Positions 1 through 8,322 of a stretch of 64,000 nucleotides of DNA are shown here, piece after piece (position 1 is the first letter of the stretch; each line of letters starts with the position of its first letter). Under the pieces are notes generated by a model, which was given only the letters and a program-made list of their open reading frames with translations, did no database searches and was not told the origin of the DNA. The translations under genes and the position numbers were made by a program. Source of the DNA: UBA6898 sp964463135 (GTDB taxonomy: Bacteria > Nitrospirota > Thermodesulfovibrionia > Thermodesulfovibrionales > UBA6898); the NCBI GenBank assembly GCA_964463135.1, contig CAYXBA010000004.1:62001-126000 (forward strand). Direction: 5' to 3'.

Positions 1-459
1 TGTCATGGCCTTATTCGCATCCTCGGTCGTCTTGACCTGACCGGCAAGGATCATGCTATAAGTCTTTTTGAACCCTTTTTCGTATACGTCAATATCGTCG
101 CCCATCTTCTTCAGCAGGTCCTTGTCATCTTTTGAGGTGGCAACCTTATCAAGACTGGCCAGGCGTTCCTGTATGGATTTAACCTCATCAGCCCATTCCT
201 TGTAGTAGCTCTCGACCTTTTCACGGTTCTCGAGATTGATAAATACGTCCTTTTCGAACCTTCGTGCCCCAAGCACATTTGCCCTGAGCCTGCCGGAATG
301 TTCGGCAACGCCTCCTTCAAACTGCAGCATATGTTCAGAAGTGTAATGCATCTTGTTAACACCAAAATAGGCAGTGGCTGAAATGACAAGAAGAAGCAGC
401 AGGACCACCCCAAACCCAAGCCCAAGCCTTTTACCGATCTTTAAATTTTTCAGACTCAT
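1..459 (-). CDS. Methyl-accepting chemotaxis protein, N-terminal part (runs off window)
   Basis: The minus-strand frame is open from an ATG at 459 to the window edge (153 codons, no stop), so only the N-terminus is present. It begins MSLKNLKIGKRLGLGFG followed by a leucine-rich transmembrane segment at about residues 13-31, then a long amphipathic helical region. This is the usual start of a chemoreceptor with a four-helix-bundle periplasmic sensor domain. A GGAG Shine-Dalgarno sits 7 bases before the ATG. It is the last visible gene of the chemosensory operon. HAMP and signalling domains would lie beyond the left edge. Identity as a chemoreceptor is inferred from the N-terminus and the context. 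Confidence 0.8.
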   Translation of the reverse strand, partial: MSLKNLKIGKRLGLGFGVVLLLLLVISATAYFGVNKMHYTSEHMLQFEGGVAEHSGRLRANVLGARRFEKDVFINLENREKVESYYKEWADEVKSIQERLASLDKVATSKDDKDLLKKMGDDIDVYEKGFKKTYSMILAGQVKTTEDANKAMT

Positions 460-564
460 AATTGTTCTCCTTTTATTAAATATTAGACGTTCTCAACCAG
501 ATTACCCACCATTCCCCGTAACGGAATACTGATATGATTATCCCCCTCCTTCTTTTCTTTGTCG

Positions 565-2127
565 TTATGATAAAACCGCTTCATGCTCAACGGTCATTTC
601 CTTTTCAAGGGCTTCGAGATATTTCCGATCTTTGCCGCTCATTCCTTCGGGCACCCGAAAGAAGGCTATTGCGTTCTGGAGATGCTCTGCCTGCGCTGAA
701 AGCTCTTCTGCGGTCGCAGACATCTCCTCTGCTGCACCGGCATTCTGCTGTACCACCTGATCGAGCTGATGTATCGCTTTGTTTATCTGGCCGGCACCGC
801 TGCTCTGTTCAGCGCTTGCACCGTTGATCTCCTGCACCAGCTCTGCGGTCTTCTGTATGCCGGGCGCCAGCTTGATCAGCATATCGCATGCGCGCTCTCC
901 CACATCCATGCTGGATTCTGAAAGCTTGCTTATCTCAACCGCAGCGGTCTGGCTCCGCTCTGCAAGTTTCCTCACCTCTGCGGCGACCACGGCAAAGCCT
1001 TTGCCCTGCTCTCCGGCACGGGCTGCCTCTATCGCGGCGTTCAGGGCCAGCAGGTTCGTCTGGCGTGCGATCTCCTCTATGATCGATATCTTTTCGGAGA
1101 TCTGCTTCATTGCCATGACCGTGTCAGTGACAGCCTCGGTGCTCTCCAGGGCGTCCGCAGCAGATTTGAAGGCGATCTTCTCTGTCTGCATGGCATTGTT
1201 CGCATTCTGGCTGATATTCGATACCATCTGCTCCATGGAGGAGGAGACTTCTTCTACCGAGCCGGCCTGTTCTGAGGCACCCTGAGAGAGCTGCTGGATG
1301 TTCTGGCTCATCTCCCGGCTCCCGGAGGCCACATTGGATGAGGCAAAGGTCACATCTTCAACGATCTCCCTGAGCTGGCTGACCATCTTTTTCATCGACG
1401 CAAAGATCCCGGTCTCCGTATCTCTTCCGGACTTCAGTTCCATGGTAAGGTCGCCTGCAGAGATCCGCTCGGCGATCCCGGCTATATAATCAGGTTCTCC
1501 GCCAAGGAGATGCATCAGGTTCCTTATAATAATGATCGACAGAACACTGCCGATCAGAATGGCCAAAACAGTGAGCGAGATCGAGACGATCTTCTCGTTG
1601 GACTGGACCTTTGTGAGTTCTGAGAGCGACGTTGTCTCGTCCCTCTGCAGTATGTCCTTCATCTCTATAAGGTGTGCCTGAACGTCGTTGACCGCAGGCA
1701 CGGTCTCCTCCATGAAGATGGCCGTGGCGCTGTTCCGGTCTCCTGCCTTATGCGCAGAGATGATCTTTTCTGCTGTGCTGTGCAGCTTCCGGTGCGGCGC
1801 ATCAAGTGCATGGAACGGTTCCGCCAGTTCGGCGGAATAGGGCTTGAACGTCTTCATCCACTTGCCGAGATTGCATTCCTCCGGATCGAGCTTGCCGGTA
1901 AAGTCCTTGTTCTGGATGAACATGCCGGTGGATATACCGTCCATCCATTTCAGATGGTCTATGATCCGGCCGGTCATCAGTTCGTTTATGCCGCGCTGTT
2001 CCTGATTCTGGGCTACTGCCTTCTGGACCTGACGGGAAGAGAGATAAAAGAAGGCCCCCATTATGATCATCAGTATCAGAAGGATGCCGAGCACAGAGCC
2101 CAATTTTTGAGAAATAGTCAATTTCAT
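565..2127 (-). CDS. Methyl-accepting chemotaxis protein with extracytoplasmic CZB-like zinc-binding domain
   Basis: This 520-residue chemoreceptor has TM1 at about 11-29, a sensor region at 30-177, TM2 at about 178-201, a HAMP segment from about 203, and a cytoplasmic signalling domain whose hairpin tip carries the conserved EIARQTNLLALNAAIEAARA signature. The sensor region has the residues of a chemoreceptor zinc-binding (CZB) domain: His58 (DHLKW), Cys85 (CNLGKW), His112 and His116 (PHRKLH). CZB domains bind zinc through three His and one Cys and are often cytoplasmic; here the predicted topology puts the domain outside the membrane. The gene lies 106 bp after cheA and upstream of a second receptor, so both probably feed the CheA encoded here. 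Confidence 0.93.
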   Translation of the reverse strand: MKLTISQKLGSVLGILLILMIIMGAFFYLSSRQVQKAVAQNQEQRGINELMTGRIIDHLKWMDGISTGMFIQNKDFTGKLDPEECNLGKWMKTFKPYSAELAEPFHALDAPHRKLHSTAEKIISAHKAGDRNSATAIFMEETVPAVNDVQAHLIEMKDILQRDETTSLSELTKVQSNEKIVSISLTVLAILIGSVLSIIIIRNLMHLLGGEPDYIAGIAERISAGDLTMELKSGRDTETGIFASMKKMVSQLREIVEDVTFASSNVASGSREMSQNIQQLSQGASEQAGSVEEVSSSMEQMVSNISQNANNAMQTEKIAFKSAADALESTEAVTDTVMAMKQISEKISIIEEIARQTNLLALNAAIEAARAGEQGKGFAVVAAEVRKLAERSQTAAVEISKLSESSMDVGERACDMLIKLAPGIQKTAELVQEINGASAEQSSGAGQINKAIHQLDQVVQQNAGAAEEMSATAEELSAQAEHLQNAIAFFRVPEGMSGKDRKYLEALEKEMTVEHEAVLS

Positions 2128-2233
2128 TACTACTCTTCTCCCTCTGTCCCCAATGGTTAATGGTTAACGTTGTCAGCGCTGCAATAAGGACAGCGCCACT
2201 AATACAGGGAAATCACATGCCAGTTGAAAAAAC

Positions 2234-4354
2234 TTATGCGTTTTCTTCTGCTTCGACCAGCCGGACCAGCTGCAGCATGTCAAGGATCAGGGCAACAGAA
2301 CCGTCTCCAAGGATCGTTGCACCGGAGATACCCTGCACATCGTTATAGAACTTGCCAAGCGACTTGATCACGATCTGGTGCTCACCGATCACAAAGTCCA
2401 CGGCAAAGCCGACGCGTCTGTTCTCTGCATTTACGATCACGATCTGCTGGATCTCAGGCTCATCACCGCTGATCGCGAAATTCTCCCGAAGACGGATGTA
2501 GGGTACGATCTGGCCGCGTACGTTCACGATATGCCTGCCGTGGCTCTCCTTGGTCGTCTGACCGGTCAGCTCGATGCATTCCTCCACGATCGATAACGGT
2601 ATCACGAACTTATCGACCCCTACCTGCACCAGAAGTCCCTCTATGATCGCCAGGGTGAGGGGCAGGCTCAGGGTCATGGTCGTGCCTTCCCCGGGCCGGC
2701 TTTCTATCTCTATCTTGCCCCTGAGGCTGTCAACCGCCTTTTTCACCACATCCATGCCAACGCCGCGTCCGGATACGCTGGTGACATTGGTCGCAGTCGA
2801 AAATCCGGGGGCAAGGATCAGATTGAATATCTCACGCTCGCTCAGCTCCTGGTCAGGGCTGATGAGCTCTTTTTGCAGGGCCTTGGCGTATATGGCATCC
2901 TTGTCGAGGCCGGCACCGTCATCCTGCACCTGTATCACCACAAAAGCGCCGGAATGGGCTGCGGAAAGGCGGATGCTGCCTTTCCTCGGCTTGCCCTGCT
3001 TTCTGCGCAGGTCAGGCAGTTCTATGCCGTGGTCTATGCTGTTCCTGATGATATGGATCAAGGGGTCATTCAGCTTCTCGATAACGGTCTTGTCGAGCTC
3101 TGTCTCTGCGCCTTCAGCAATCAGTTCAGCCTCCTTGCCGAGTTCTGCTGCCAGGTCACGCACCAGCCGCTTGAACTTGCCGAACGTACTCCCCATCGGC
3201 AGCATGCGCATGTTCATGGTGGTGTCCCTGAGCTCTTCGACCAGGCGGTCCACCTCCTCCGAGATCAGGGAAAGTTCCGGATCTTCCCGCTTTGAAGAGG
3301 TCTGGCTGAGCCGTGCCTGCAGCGTGACCAGTTCACCCACGAGGTTGATCAGTTTATCGAGTTTGCGTGAAGCCACCCGGATATTCATCATCGCCTCGAT
3401 CTTCTGCCTGTTCTCACGGACCTGCTTCACCTGTTCCTGCTCGGTGAGCGCAGCCTGTATGCTCAGCTCCGGCACCAGCCCCTCTTCGACCAGCAGCTCT
3501 CCGAGACGCTTTCTCTCCCGCAGTATCTGCTCAAGGTCCTCTTTCTTTATGTCCTTCTTCTCGATAAGTATCTCCCCCAATTTCCTGTAGTCCTCAGATT
3601 CGAGCTCGGTCTCCCCGTCATCGATAATGTCTATCTTCACCTCTGATCCGTCCTGGACAAAGATGAATACATCCTGGATCACATTCATCTCTTTTGCCGT
3701 GGTCAGTATGATGTCCCAGTACAGATAACATGCCTCTGCATCCAGCTGGTCAAGAGGGGGTATGGCATCGGTGTGCGCTATGACCTTGCAGTCGCCCATT
3801 GCCCTGAGTTCCTTGAGCAGCAACAGGGGATTTGTGCCGCTCAAAAAAAGGTCCTGGGCAGGCCTGAAGCGGATCCGGTACACTGTTTTTTTCTCCTGGG
3901 CCGCTTCAGCGCCCAATATGTCTTCGGCAAGACCGGCCTGCTTCAGCAGTATCTTGGTCTTTCTTTCTTCAGGTATGAACTTGCTGAACAATGCAAGGAT
4001 ATCAGCAGCCCGGTTTTCGACTGCCTGTTTGCCGGTCTGGTCTGCGTCCATCATGTCGCGTATCTGGTCGCAGGCGGACAGGGTCAGGTCGATCAGGGCC
4101 TTGTTCGCTTCTATCTTCCAGTTCCTGACCAGGTCATAGACGGTTTCGATCTGATGCGTAAACGCGGAAATGTCATCAAAACCGCACATGCCGCCGGAAC
4201 CTTTCAGGGTATGGAACGCCCTGAATATGGCCTGGACAGCGTCCATATTGTCAGGGTCCTTCTCAAGCTCAAGAAGTGATGCTTCAAGTGCTGTCAGGAT
4301 CTCGGATGCCTCGAGCCTGAAAGCTTCCCTGATCTGATCGAATTCGTCGCTCAT
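2234..4354 (-). CDS. cheA: Chemotaxis histidine kinase CheA with MshEN-like insert
   Basis: CheA autophosphorylates and passes phosphate to CheY. The start is the ATG at 4354, which overlaps the cheY stop as ATGA and follows a GGAAGG Shine-Dalgarno; a longer reading frame exists but lacks this support. The 706-residue product has an Hpt domain with phospho-acceptor His48 (FHTLKGSGG), a P2-like region at about 155-245, a dimerisation segment near 325-400, an ATPase core (IIRNSIDHG at about 435; GRGVGMDVV at about 530) and a C-terminal CheW-like domain at about 570-700. Between P2 and the dimerisation segment, residues 258-306 hold two tandem 24-residue repeats beginning KLGEILIE and RLGELLVE, like GspE/MshE N-terminal (MshEN) motifs. 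No cheW or cheB is visible in the window. Confidence 0.95.
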   Translation of the reverse strand: MSDEFDQIREAFRLEASEILTALEASLLELEKDPDNMDAVQAIFRAFHTLKGSGGMCGFDDISAFTHQIETVYDLVRNWKIEANKALIDLTLSACDQIRDMMDADQTGKQAVENRAADILALFSKFIPEERKTKILLKQAGLAEDILGAEAAQEKKTVYRIRFRPAQDLFLSGTNPLLLLKELRAMGDCKVIAHTDAIPPLDQLDAEACYLYWDIILTTAKEMNVIQDVFIFVQDGSEVKIDIIDDGETELESEDYRKLGEILIEKKDIKKEDLEQILRERKRLGELLVEEGLVPELSIQAALTEQEQVKQVRENRQKIEAMMNIRVASRKLDKLINLVGELVTLQARLSQTSSKREDPELSLISEEVDRLVEELRDTTMNMRMLPMGSTFGKFKRLVRDLAAELGKEAELIAEGAETELDKTVIEKLNDPLIHIIRNSIDHGIELPDLRRKQGKPRKGSIRLSAAHSGAFVVIQVQDDGAGLDKDAIYAKALQKELISPDQELSEREIFNLILAPGFSTATNVTSVSGRGVGMDVVKKAVDSLRGKIEIESRPGEGTTMTLSLPLTLAIIEGLLVQVGVDKFVIPLSIVEECIELTGQTTKESHGRHIVNVRGQIVPYIRLRENFAISGDEPEIQQIVIVNAENRRVGFAVDFVIGEHQIVIKSLGKFYNDVQGISGATILGDGSVALILDMLQLVRLVEAEENA

Positions 4355-4716
4355 GCCATCACCTTCCGTACTGCCGCAACAAGCTGATCCGGCCGGAACG
4401 GCTTGACGATCCATCCTGTTGCACCGGCAGCCTTTGCCTCTTCCTTCTTCTCGCCCTGGGAATCTGTCGTGAGAATGATAATGGGGATGAATTTATAAGA
4501 GGGATCGTCCCTCACCTTTTTTATAAGGCTTATGCCGTCTATCTCAGGCATATTGATGTCTGTGATCAGCATATCAATTTTTTTCTGATTCAGTTTCCTG
4601 ATCGCTTCGGACCCATTGACCGCTTCGACCACCTCGTACCCATGCTGTTTCAGAGTAAAGCTCACCAGCTGACGGATACTGGCAGAATCGTCGACCGTCA
4701 TGATCGTACTACTCAT
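4351..4716 (-). CDS. cheY: CheY-type single-domain response regulator
   Basis: This 121-residue receiver has acidic pair Asp9-Asp10, phospho-acceptor Asp53 (ITDINMP), Thr83/Thr84 and Lys105 (VKPF), the full CheY active-site set, and no output domain. The ATG at 4716 was chosen because AGAGGAG lies at the right distance. An upstream ATG at 4722 abuts that Shine-Dalgarno and would be poorly placed. The start overlaps the end of the STAS gene by 8 bases and the stop overlaps cheA by 4, so translation is coupled. It is probably the direct phosphate acceptor of the neighbouring CheA. Confidence 0.93.
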   Translation of the reverse strand: MSSTIMTVDDSASIRQLVSFTLKQHGYEVVEAVNGSEAIRKLNQKKIDMLITDINMPEIDGISLIKKVRDDPSYKFIPIIILTTDSQGEKKEEAKAAGATGWIVKPFRPDQLVAAVRKVMA

Positions 4717-5059
4717 TCGCATCTCCTCTGCCTGTTTTATGGTCTTCGTCTGCCCTGGCAAGGCATGGTTCATCACAGCTGTACCCTGCATCTGCCAGCA
4801 GCTGCCCTACCGCAGGAGCAGCAGACCAATCCAGTTCAAATGTCTTCTTCTCCCTGACAGCTGTCCGATGGGCTGAACAGACTGTCTGCAGAAAGGCAAC
4901 ATCAGCAGCAACATCCTCTCTGAGCTCAAGGACAACCTTTTCAGACTCCCCAAATGCCCGGATCAGCTCTTCCCGTATCTTTGCAGCATTCTCTATCGTA
5001 AGACTGCCGCTCATCACAAGCCTTCCCGGTCCCCCGGATGCAGCTGATCTGAAGCTCAT
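4709..5059 (-). CDS. STAS-domain protein of chemosensory operon
   Basis: The 116-residue protein matches the STAS (anti-sigma-factor antagonist-like) fold pattern: an early strand with LVMSGSLTIENAAKIREEL, then KVVLELRED, then a helix and a TFELDW strand. The Asp-Ser phosphorylation site of SpoIIAA-type STAS proteins is not evident; the matching stretch reads DVAADVAFLQ. It overlaps the HEAT gene by ATGA upstream and cheY by 8 bases downstream. The context implies an accessory role in this chemosensory pathway, possibly as a protein-interaction module. The precise function is unknown. Confidence 0.75.
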   Translation of the reverse strand: MSFRSAASGGPGRLVMSGSLTIENAAKIREELIRAFGESEKVVLELREDVAADVAFLQTVCSAHRTAVREKKTFELDWSAAPAVGQLLADAGYSCDEPCLARADEDHKTGRGDANE

Positions 5060-6195
5060 GGATTCACCCCTTTTTCTTTCTTCTCGAGACTCCGCCTGGC
5101 AGCCATACGGACTTCCTCCTCAGGGTCCTGAAGCATGGATTCGAGCGTCTGTACGGCCCGCGGCAGAGCAACAGAGCCGAGGGCAAGGGCCACTTCCGTG
5201 CGGACCTCAGGATCGCTGTCATCAGCGAACTGCAGCAGTGCGTCCTGCTCGCCGAGCATGCTCAGCGTCTTGGCAAGCAGCACCCGGTGAGATCCGGTCG
5301 AACCCCGCATCTCGTCAATGATGCCGCATACAGCCCGTTTCCCTGCTTCAAGCAGGGCTGCAACCGCATATTCCTGAAGTTCTTCGTCCCGTACTGACTC
5401 TATCAGGCACTGCTGCGCACCTGCGCTGTGCGACCAGCTGATCGCAATGCCGACCGCTTTCCTCGTCCCCGGATCAGCAGACTGCAGCATGCCGAGAAGC
5501 ATCGGTATGTGATGCATGAAAAACTCGGGATCCGGTCTCAGATTTTCCCGTTCTGCGATCTCCAGAAAGGCCTTGAGGGCGTATTCTGCGAGCTGCCCGT
5601 TATGCAGGCAGTCGGCAAGGTATTTGACAGACTCCTGCTTGCCGGCCTTGCCGATCGAGGCTATTGCAAGCTCCTGAAAACCGGGCATTTCGAGGCAGCG
5701 GTACAGAACTCTGAGCGCAGGCTCTCCGCCGATCTCGCCCAGAGCATCAATGGCAGCCATAGCCACCCACGGCTCATCCTCGAGTACAGCCTCCAGCACC
5801 TGCACGGCACGCTCATCCCGTATCTTCCCAAGGGCTTCGGCAGCAGCCACGCGTACGTTGACATCAGCATCCTGCAGGGCCTCTGCAAGGAGCGGAAAGG
5901 TCCCGCGGTCAGCGATGCTGCAGAGGATATTCACGGCAAAAAGTCTCACCTCGTGATTCTTGTCCTGCAACAGTCCCTCAAGCGAAGAAAAGCCTCGCGG
6001 ACCGAGGGCACGGTACACCTCCATGGCTGCATTCCTGGCGTCTGCGTCATCATCGTTCCTGATGCCCTGCTCAAGCTCTTCCCGGTATTCCTCGACCGGA
6101 TGGGAGATCAGCCGGGCGATCTCCTGCTGCCGCTCCCACCAGTCCTTTTTCGGCAGTGTCTTCCATATCTCACGCGGTTCCTTCAGCATCGTCAT
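5056..6195 (-). CDS. HEAT-repeat protein of chemosensory operon
   Basis: The 379-residue protein is built almost wholly of two-helix HEAT (PBS-lyase-type) repeats, with recurring patterns such as VRLFAVNILCSIAD, VNVRVAAAEALGKI, AMAAIDALGEIG and EVRTEVALALGSVA. No signal peptide or membrane segment is visible. Such alpha-solenoids are generally scaffolds. It begins with ATGA overlapping the cheR stop; a second ATG two codons on has better spacing from the same AGGAGG. Position between cheR and STAS, with overlaps on both sides, ties it to the chemosensory system, possibly organising the receptor array or CheR. The specific role is inferred. Confidence 0.85.
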   Translation of the reverse strand: MTMLKEPREIWKTLPKKDWWERQQEIARLISHPVEEYREELEQGIRNDDDADARNAAMEVYRALGPRGFSSLEGLLQDKNHEVRLFAVNILCSIADRGTFPLLAEALQDADVNVRVAAAEALGKIRDERAVQVLEAVLEDEPWVAMAAIDALGEIGGEPALRVLYRCLEMPGFQELAIASIGKAGKQESVKYLADCLHNGQLAEYALKAFLEIAERENLRPDPEFFMHHIPMLLGMLQSADPGTRKAVGIAISWSHSAGAQQCLIESVRDEELQEYAVAALLEAGKRAVCGIIDEMRGSTGSHRVLLAKTLSMLGEQDALLQFADDSDPEVRTEVALALGSVALPRAVQTLESMLQDPEEEVRMAARRSLEKKEKGVNP

Positions 6196-7115
6196 TTAGC
6201 CTCCTGCTGCAGAAATCTCCTCGCCCGCAATCCGGTCTGTGCCTGCCTGTTCCTGACATTCTTCCGGTACACGGTCATGCCGCCCACATACTGCGGGACG
6301 AACAGGCTCGTATACTGGATAAGGCTCTCAGACGTGCCGATGAACAGATATCCGTCATCAGCAAGTATGCTGAAGAGATTCCGGACAGCGCGCTGAATGC
6401 CGCTCTCGGTCATATTTTCAAGGACATGGCGGCAGAAGATGATATCCATCACGCCGAGCCCGGCAAAGGATCCGCTGTCAACAAGGTTGGCAGATCTGAA
6501 TTCGACATTTTCCCTGAGATCGGGCTTCACGATATACTGATCTCCTTCTGCAATAAAATCCTCCCGTATAAACGTGCTGCCGCTGACCGTATCTGAGAAA
6601 GAATTTCTGGTGTACCTGCCCTTCTGGGCCTTGGACAGTGCTGCAGGGTCAACATCAATGCCGATGATCTTCACATCCCACTCCGGCGGGCAGAAACCGC
6701 AGCTGCGTATCACGGAGCTCAGGGTATATGCCTCTTCCCCCGTACCGGATGCCGCAGAAAGGATCCTGATGCCTCTTTTATGGCCGGGCTGCTGACCGGC
6801 TGCTGCCTCGTTCAGGAGCGACGACAGAAGCTTGATCTGCTCCCTGTCCCTGAAAAAACAGGTCTCATGATTTGCCAGGTGTGACAGCAGGATCGCCGGC
6901 TCTATGCCCTCGGGATCGGAGACGAGATAGTCATAATATTGCTGGTACGTTTCCAGACCGAGGATCGCAAGCCTGTGCGAAATCTTCATATGGAAGGTGA
7001 GCCTTCTGCCGCCCTTCAGCTTCATGCCGAAACGCTCTTCGATCAGTTCACGGAAGCGCCTGTATTCGTCTTCCGTGACGATCCGTTCCGTGGCTATGCC
7101 TGCCTTATTGGTCAT
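6192..7115 (-). CDS. cheR: Chemotaxis protein methyltransferase CheR
   Basis: CheR transfers methyl groups from S-adenosylmethionine to glutamates of chemoreceptors. The 307-residue protein has an N-terminal helical CheR domain (YRRFRELIEERFGMKLK, later NHETCFFRD) and a Rossmann methyltransferase domain with RILSAASGTGEEAYT for SAM binding, IIGIDVDPAAL, and IIFCRHVLENM where the family often has FCRNVLIYF. The stop overlaps the HEAT gene as ATGA. No CheB methylesterase is visible nearby, so adaptation may rely on a distant cheB. Confidence 0.94.
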   Translation of the reverse strand: MTNKAGIATERIVTEDEYRRFRELIEERFGMKLKGGRRLTFHMKISHRLAILGLETYQQYYDYLVSDPEGIEPAILLSHLANHETCFFRDREQIKLLSSLLNEAAAGQQPGHKRGIRILSAASGTGEEAYTLSSVIRSCGFCPPEWDVKIIGIDVDPAALSKAQKGRYTRNSFSDTVSGSTFIREDFIAEGDQYIVKPDLRENVEFRSANLVDSGSFAGLGVMDIIFCRHVLENMTESGIQRAVRNLFSILADDGYLFIGTSESLIQYTSLFVPQYVGGMTVYRKNVRNRQAQTGLRARRFLQQEAK

Positions 7116-7156
7116 ACCTGCCTTATTGCCTCTCTGCCTGATGCGCTGTCATGGGA

Positions 7157-7594
7157 TCACTTGGATGCGTTCTCTTTGCGCCGGTCTATTTCGGCAAAAG
7201 GAGAACTCGCCTTCTTCTTGCCCAGTATTTTTTCGATCAGTTCATGCAGCAGATGGGGTTTGAACGGTTTTACGACGTACCCGACCGCTCCCAGCTTCAA
7301 TGCCCTCAGCGTATCTTCCTCTCTGCCTTCTGTGCTGATGACGATGACCGGGATATGGCGGTACAGATTCTCGCCATGCAGCTTCTCCATGAACTGGATG
7401 CCGTTCATGACCGGCATGTTGATATCCAGCAGGATAATATCGAAATCATTCTCACGGGAAAGTATATCAAGCGCCTCAAGGCCGTTCATGGCATCAAGGA
7501 TCTTGCACCCCTGATACCTGTTCATGATCAGCCTGTACATATTATGGATAAGCTGGGAATCGTCTACGATCAGGATCTTATTCAGCACGGTCAT
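7157..7594 (-). CDS. Response regulator, receiver only
   Basis: The 145-residue protein is a single receiver domain with Asp11-Asp12, phospho-acceptor Asp57 (LLDINMP), a Ser-Thr switch (VISTEG) and Lys in VKPFKP. A short charged tail follows (DRRKENASK). It has no output domain and resembles CheY-like regulators of chemosensory operons. It is the second gene of the apparent operon, 41 bp before cheR, so it may act as an additional CheY or phosphate sink. Confidence 0.9.
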   Translation of the reverse strand: MTVLNKILIVDDSQLIHNMYRLIMNRYQGCKILDAMNGLEALDILSRENDFDIILLDINMPVMNGIQFMEKLHGENLYRHIPVIVISTEGREEDTLRALKLGAVGYVVKPFKPHLLHELIEKILGKKKASSPFAEIDRRKENASK

Positions 7595-7623
7595 ACCCCC
7601 TCCTTCTGATTAAATACATATCG

Positions 7624-8007
7624 CTACCCCTTTGCCGCAACCGGTATATTGAGAGACTGGACCTTCTTGAGAAGATGCGGGATATCGATCGGCTTCTCAT
7701 AGTAATGAAAAGCCCCTCTCTTCCGCGCGTCCTCCCGCATCTCTTCAGATCCGTAGGCTGTCATGATGATCACTTCGGTCACCGGGCTGATCTGCTTCAC
7801 GTAGCTGAGCAGTTCAAGTCCTTCCATCCCCTCCATACCGCTCAGCCGTATGTCTGCAATCACCAGGTCAAAAGTGTATCGTGAAAGCGCTTCCTCAGCC
7901 TCTTCCATCCGGCTGCTGGTGATGACCGTAGTCTCCTGGTTGCTGAGCAGATGCGACAGTGTCATCAGGATCGTGGGTTCATCATCAACGATCAAAATCT
8001 TTTTCAT
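7624..8007 (-). CDS. Response regulator, receiver only
   Basis: The 127-residue protein is a stand-alone receiver: Asp8-Asp9, Asp52 (ADIRLSG), Thr in IIMTAYG and Lys in YEKPIDI. The MTAYG and YEKPI motifs resemble NtrC-family receivers more than CheY. It is the first gene of the chemosensory operon, and the next gene starts 29 bp on. Partner kinase is unknown; CheA is the obvious local candidate. Confidence 0.9.
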   Translation of the reverse strand: MKKILIVDDEPTILMTLSHLLSNQETTVITSSRMEEAEEALSRYTFDLVIADIRLSGMEGMEGLELLSYVKQISPVTEVIIMTAYGSEEMREDARKRGAFHYYEKPIDIPHLLKKVQSLNIPVAAKG

Positions 8008-8318
8008 GTTAATTCCCCCTCTGTAATAGCGCTTCCATCAGTTCCAGTATCGTTTGTTCCTTGCCAATACGCAACATTTTTTTCATTCTTCTTTTCCTTG
8101 AACTGAAAATTGCATCTATCATCTTGCACGGTAATTGTGCCTATAATACGTTATCAAGACATGTGCCATATTTTTATGCCAGGATTAAGAAGGATGCAGA
8201 TTTCAAAACAGGCTGTTTTTAAAGGTTTTTTTATTTTGACAGGGAATTTTGGTGCGTTCAGGGAAGATGTACAAATACAGATACTGACCGAAAACAGGAC
8301 ATATTGTCCGATTTTCGG
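8008..8318. other. Intergenic region upstream of chemosensory operon
   Basis: No convincing gene lies in this 311-bp AT-richer stretch, which separates the NtrC-type regulator gene from the chemosensory operon. It should hold the operon promoter. A candidate sigma-54-like site and a long hairpin are listed separately. Nothing else is recognised. Confidence 0.6.
8153..8168 (-). promoter_or_regulatory. Possible sigma-54 promoter for chemosensory operon
   Basis: On the minus strand the stretch reads TGGCACATGTCTTGAT. It has the -24 GG and correct 12-bp spacing of sigma-54 promoters (TGGCAC-N5-TTGC), but the -12 element is TTGA instead of TTGC. An NtrC-type activator is encoded immediately upstream. 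The mismatch at a usually invariant base keeps confidence low. Confidence 0.3.
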
Positions 8319-8322
8319 TCAG
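8284..8322 (-). terminator. Long hairpin at end of the NtrC-type regulator gene
   Basis: Two 18-base arms, beginning CTGACCGAAAA and ending TTTTCGGTCAG, pair at 16 of 18 positions around a TAT loop and include the regulator's stop codon. There is no long T-run, so this could be a terminator, an mRNA 3' stabiliser or an operator-like palindrome. Confidence 0.45.
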
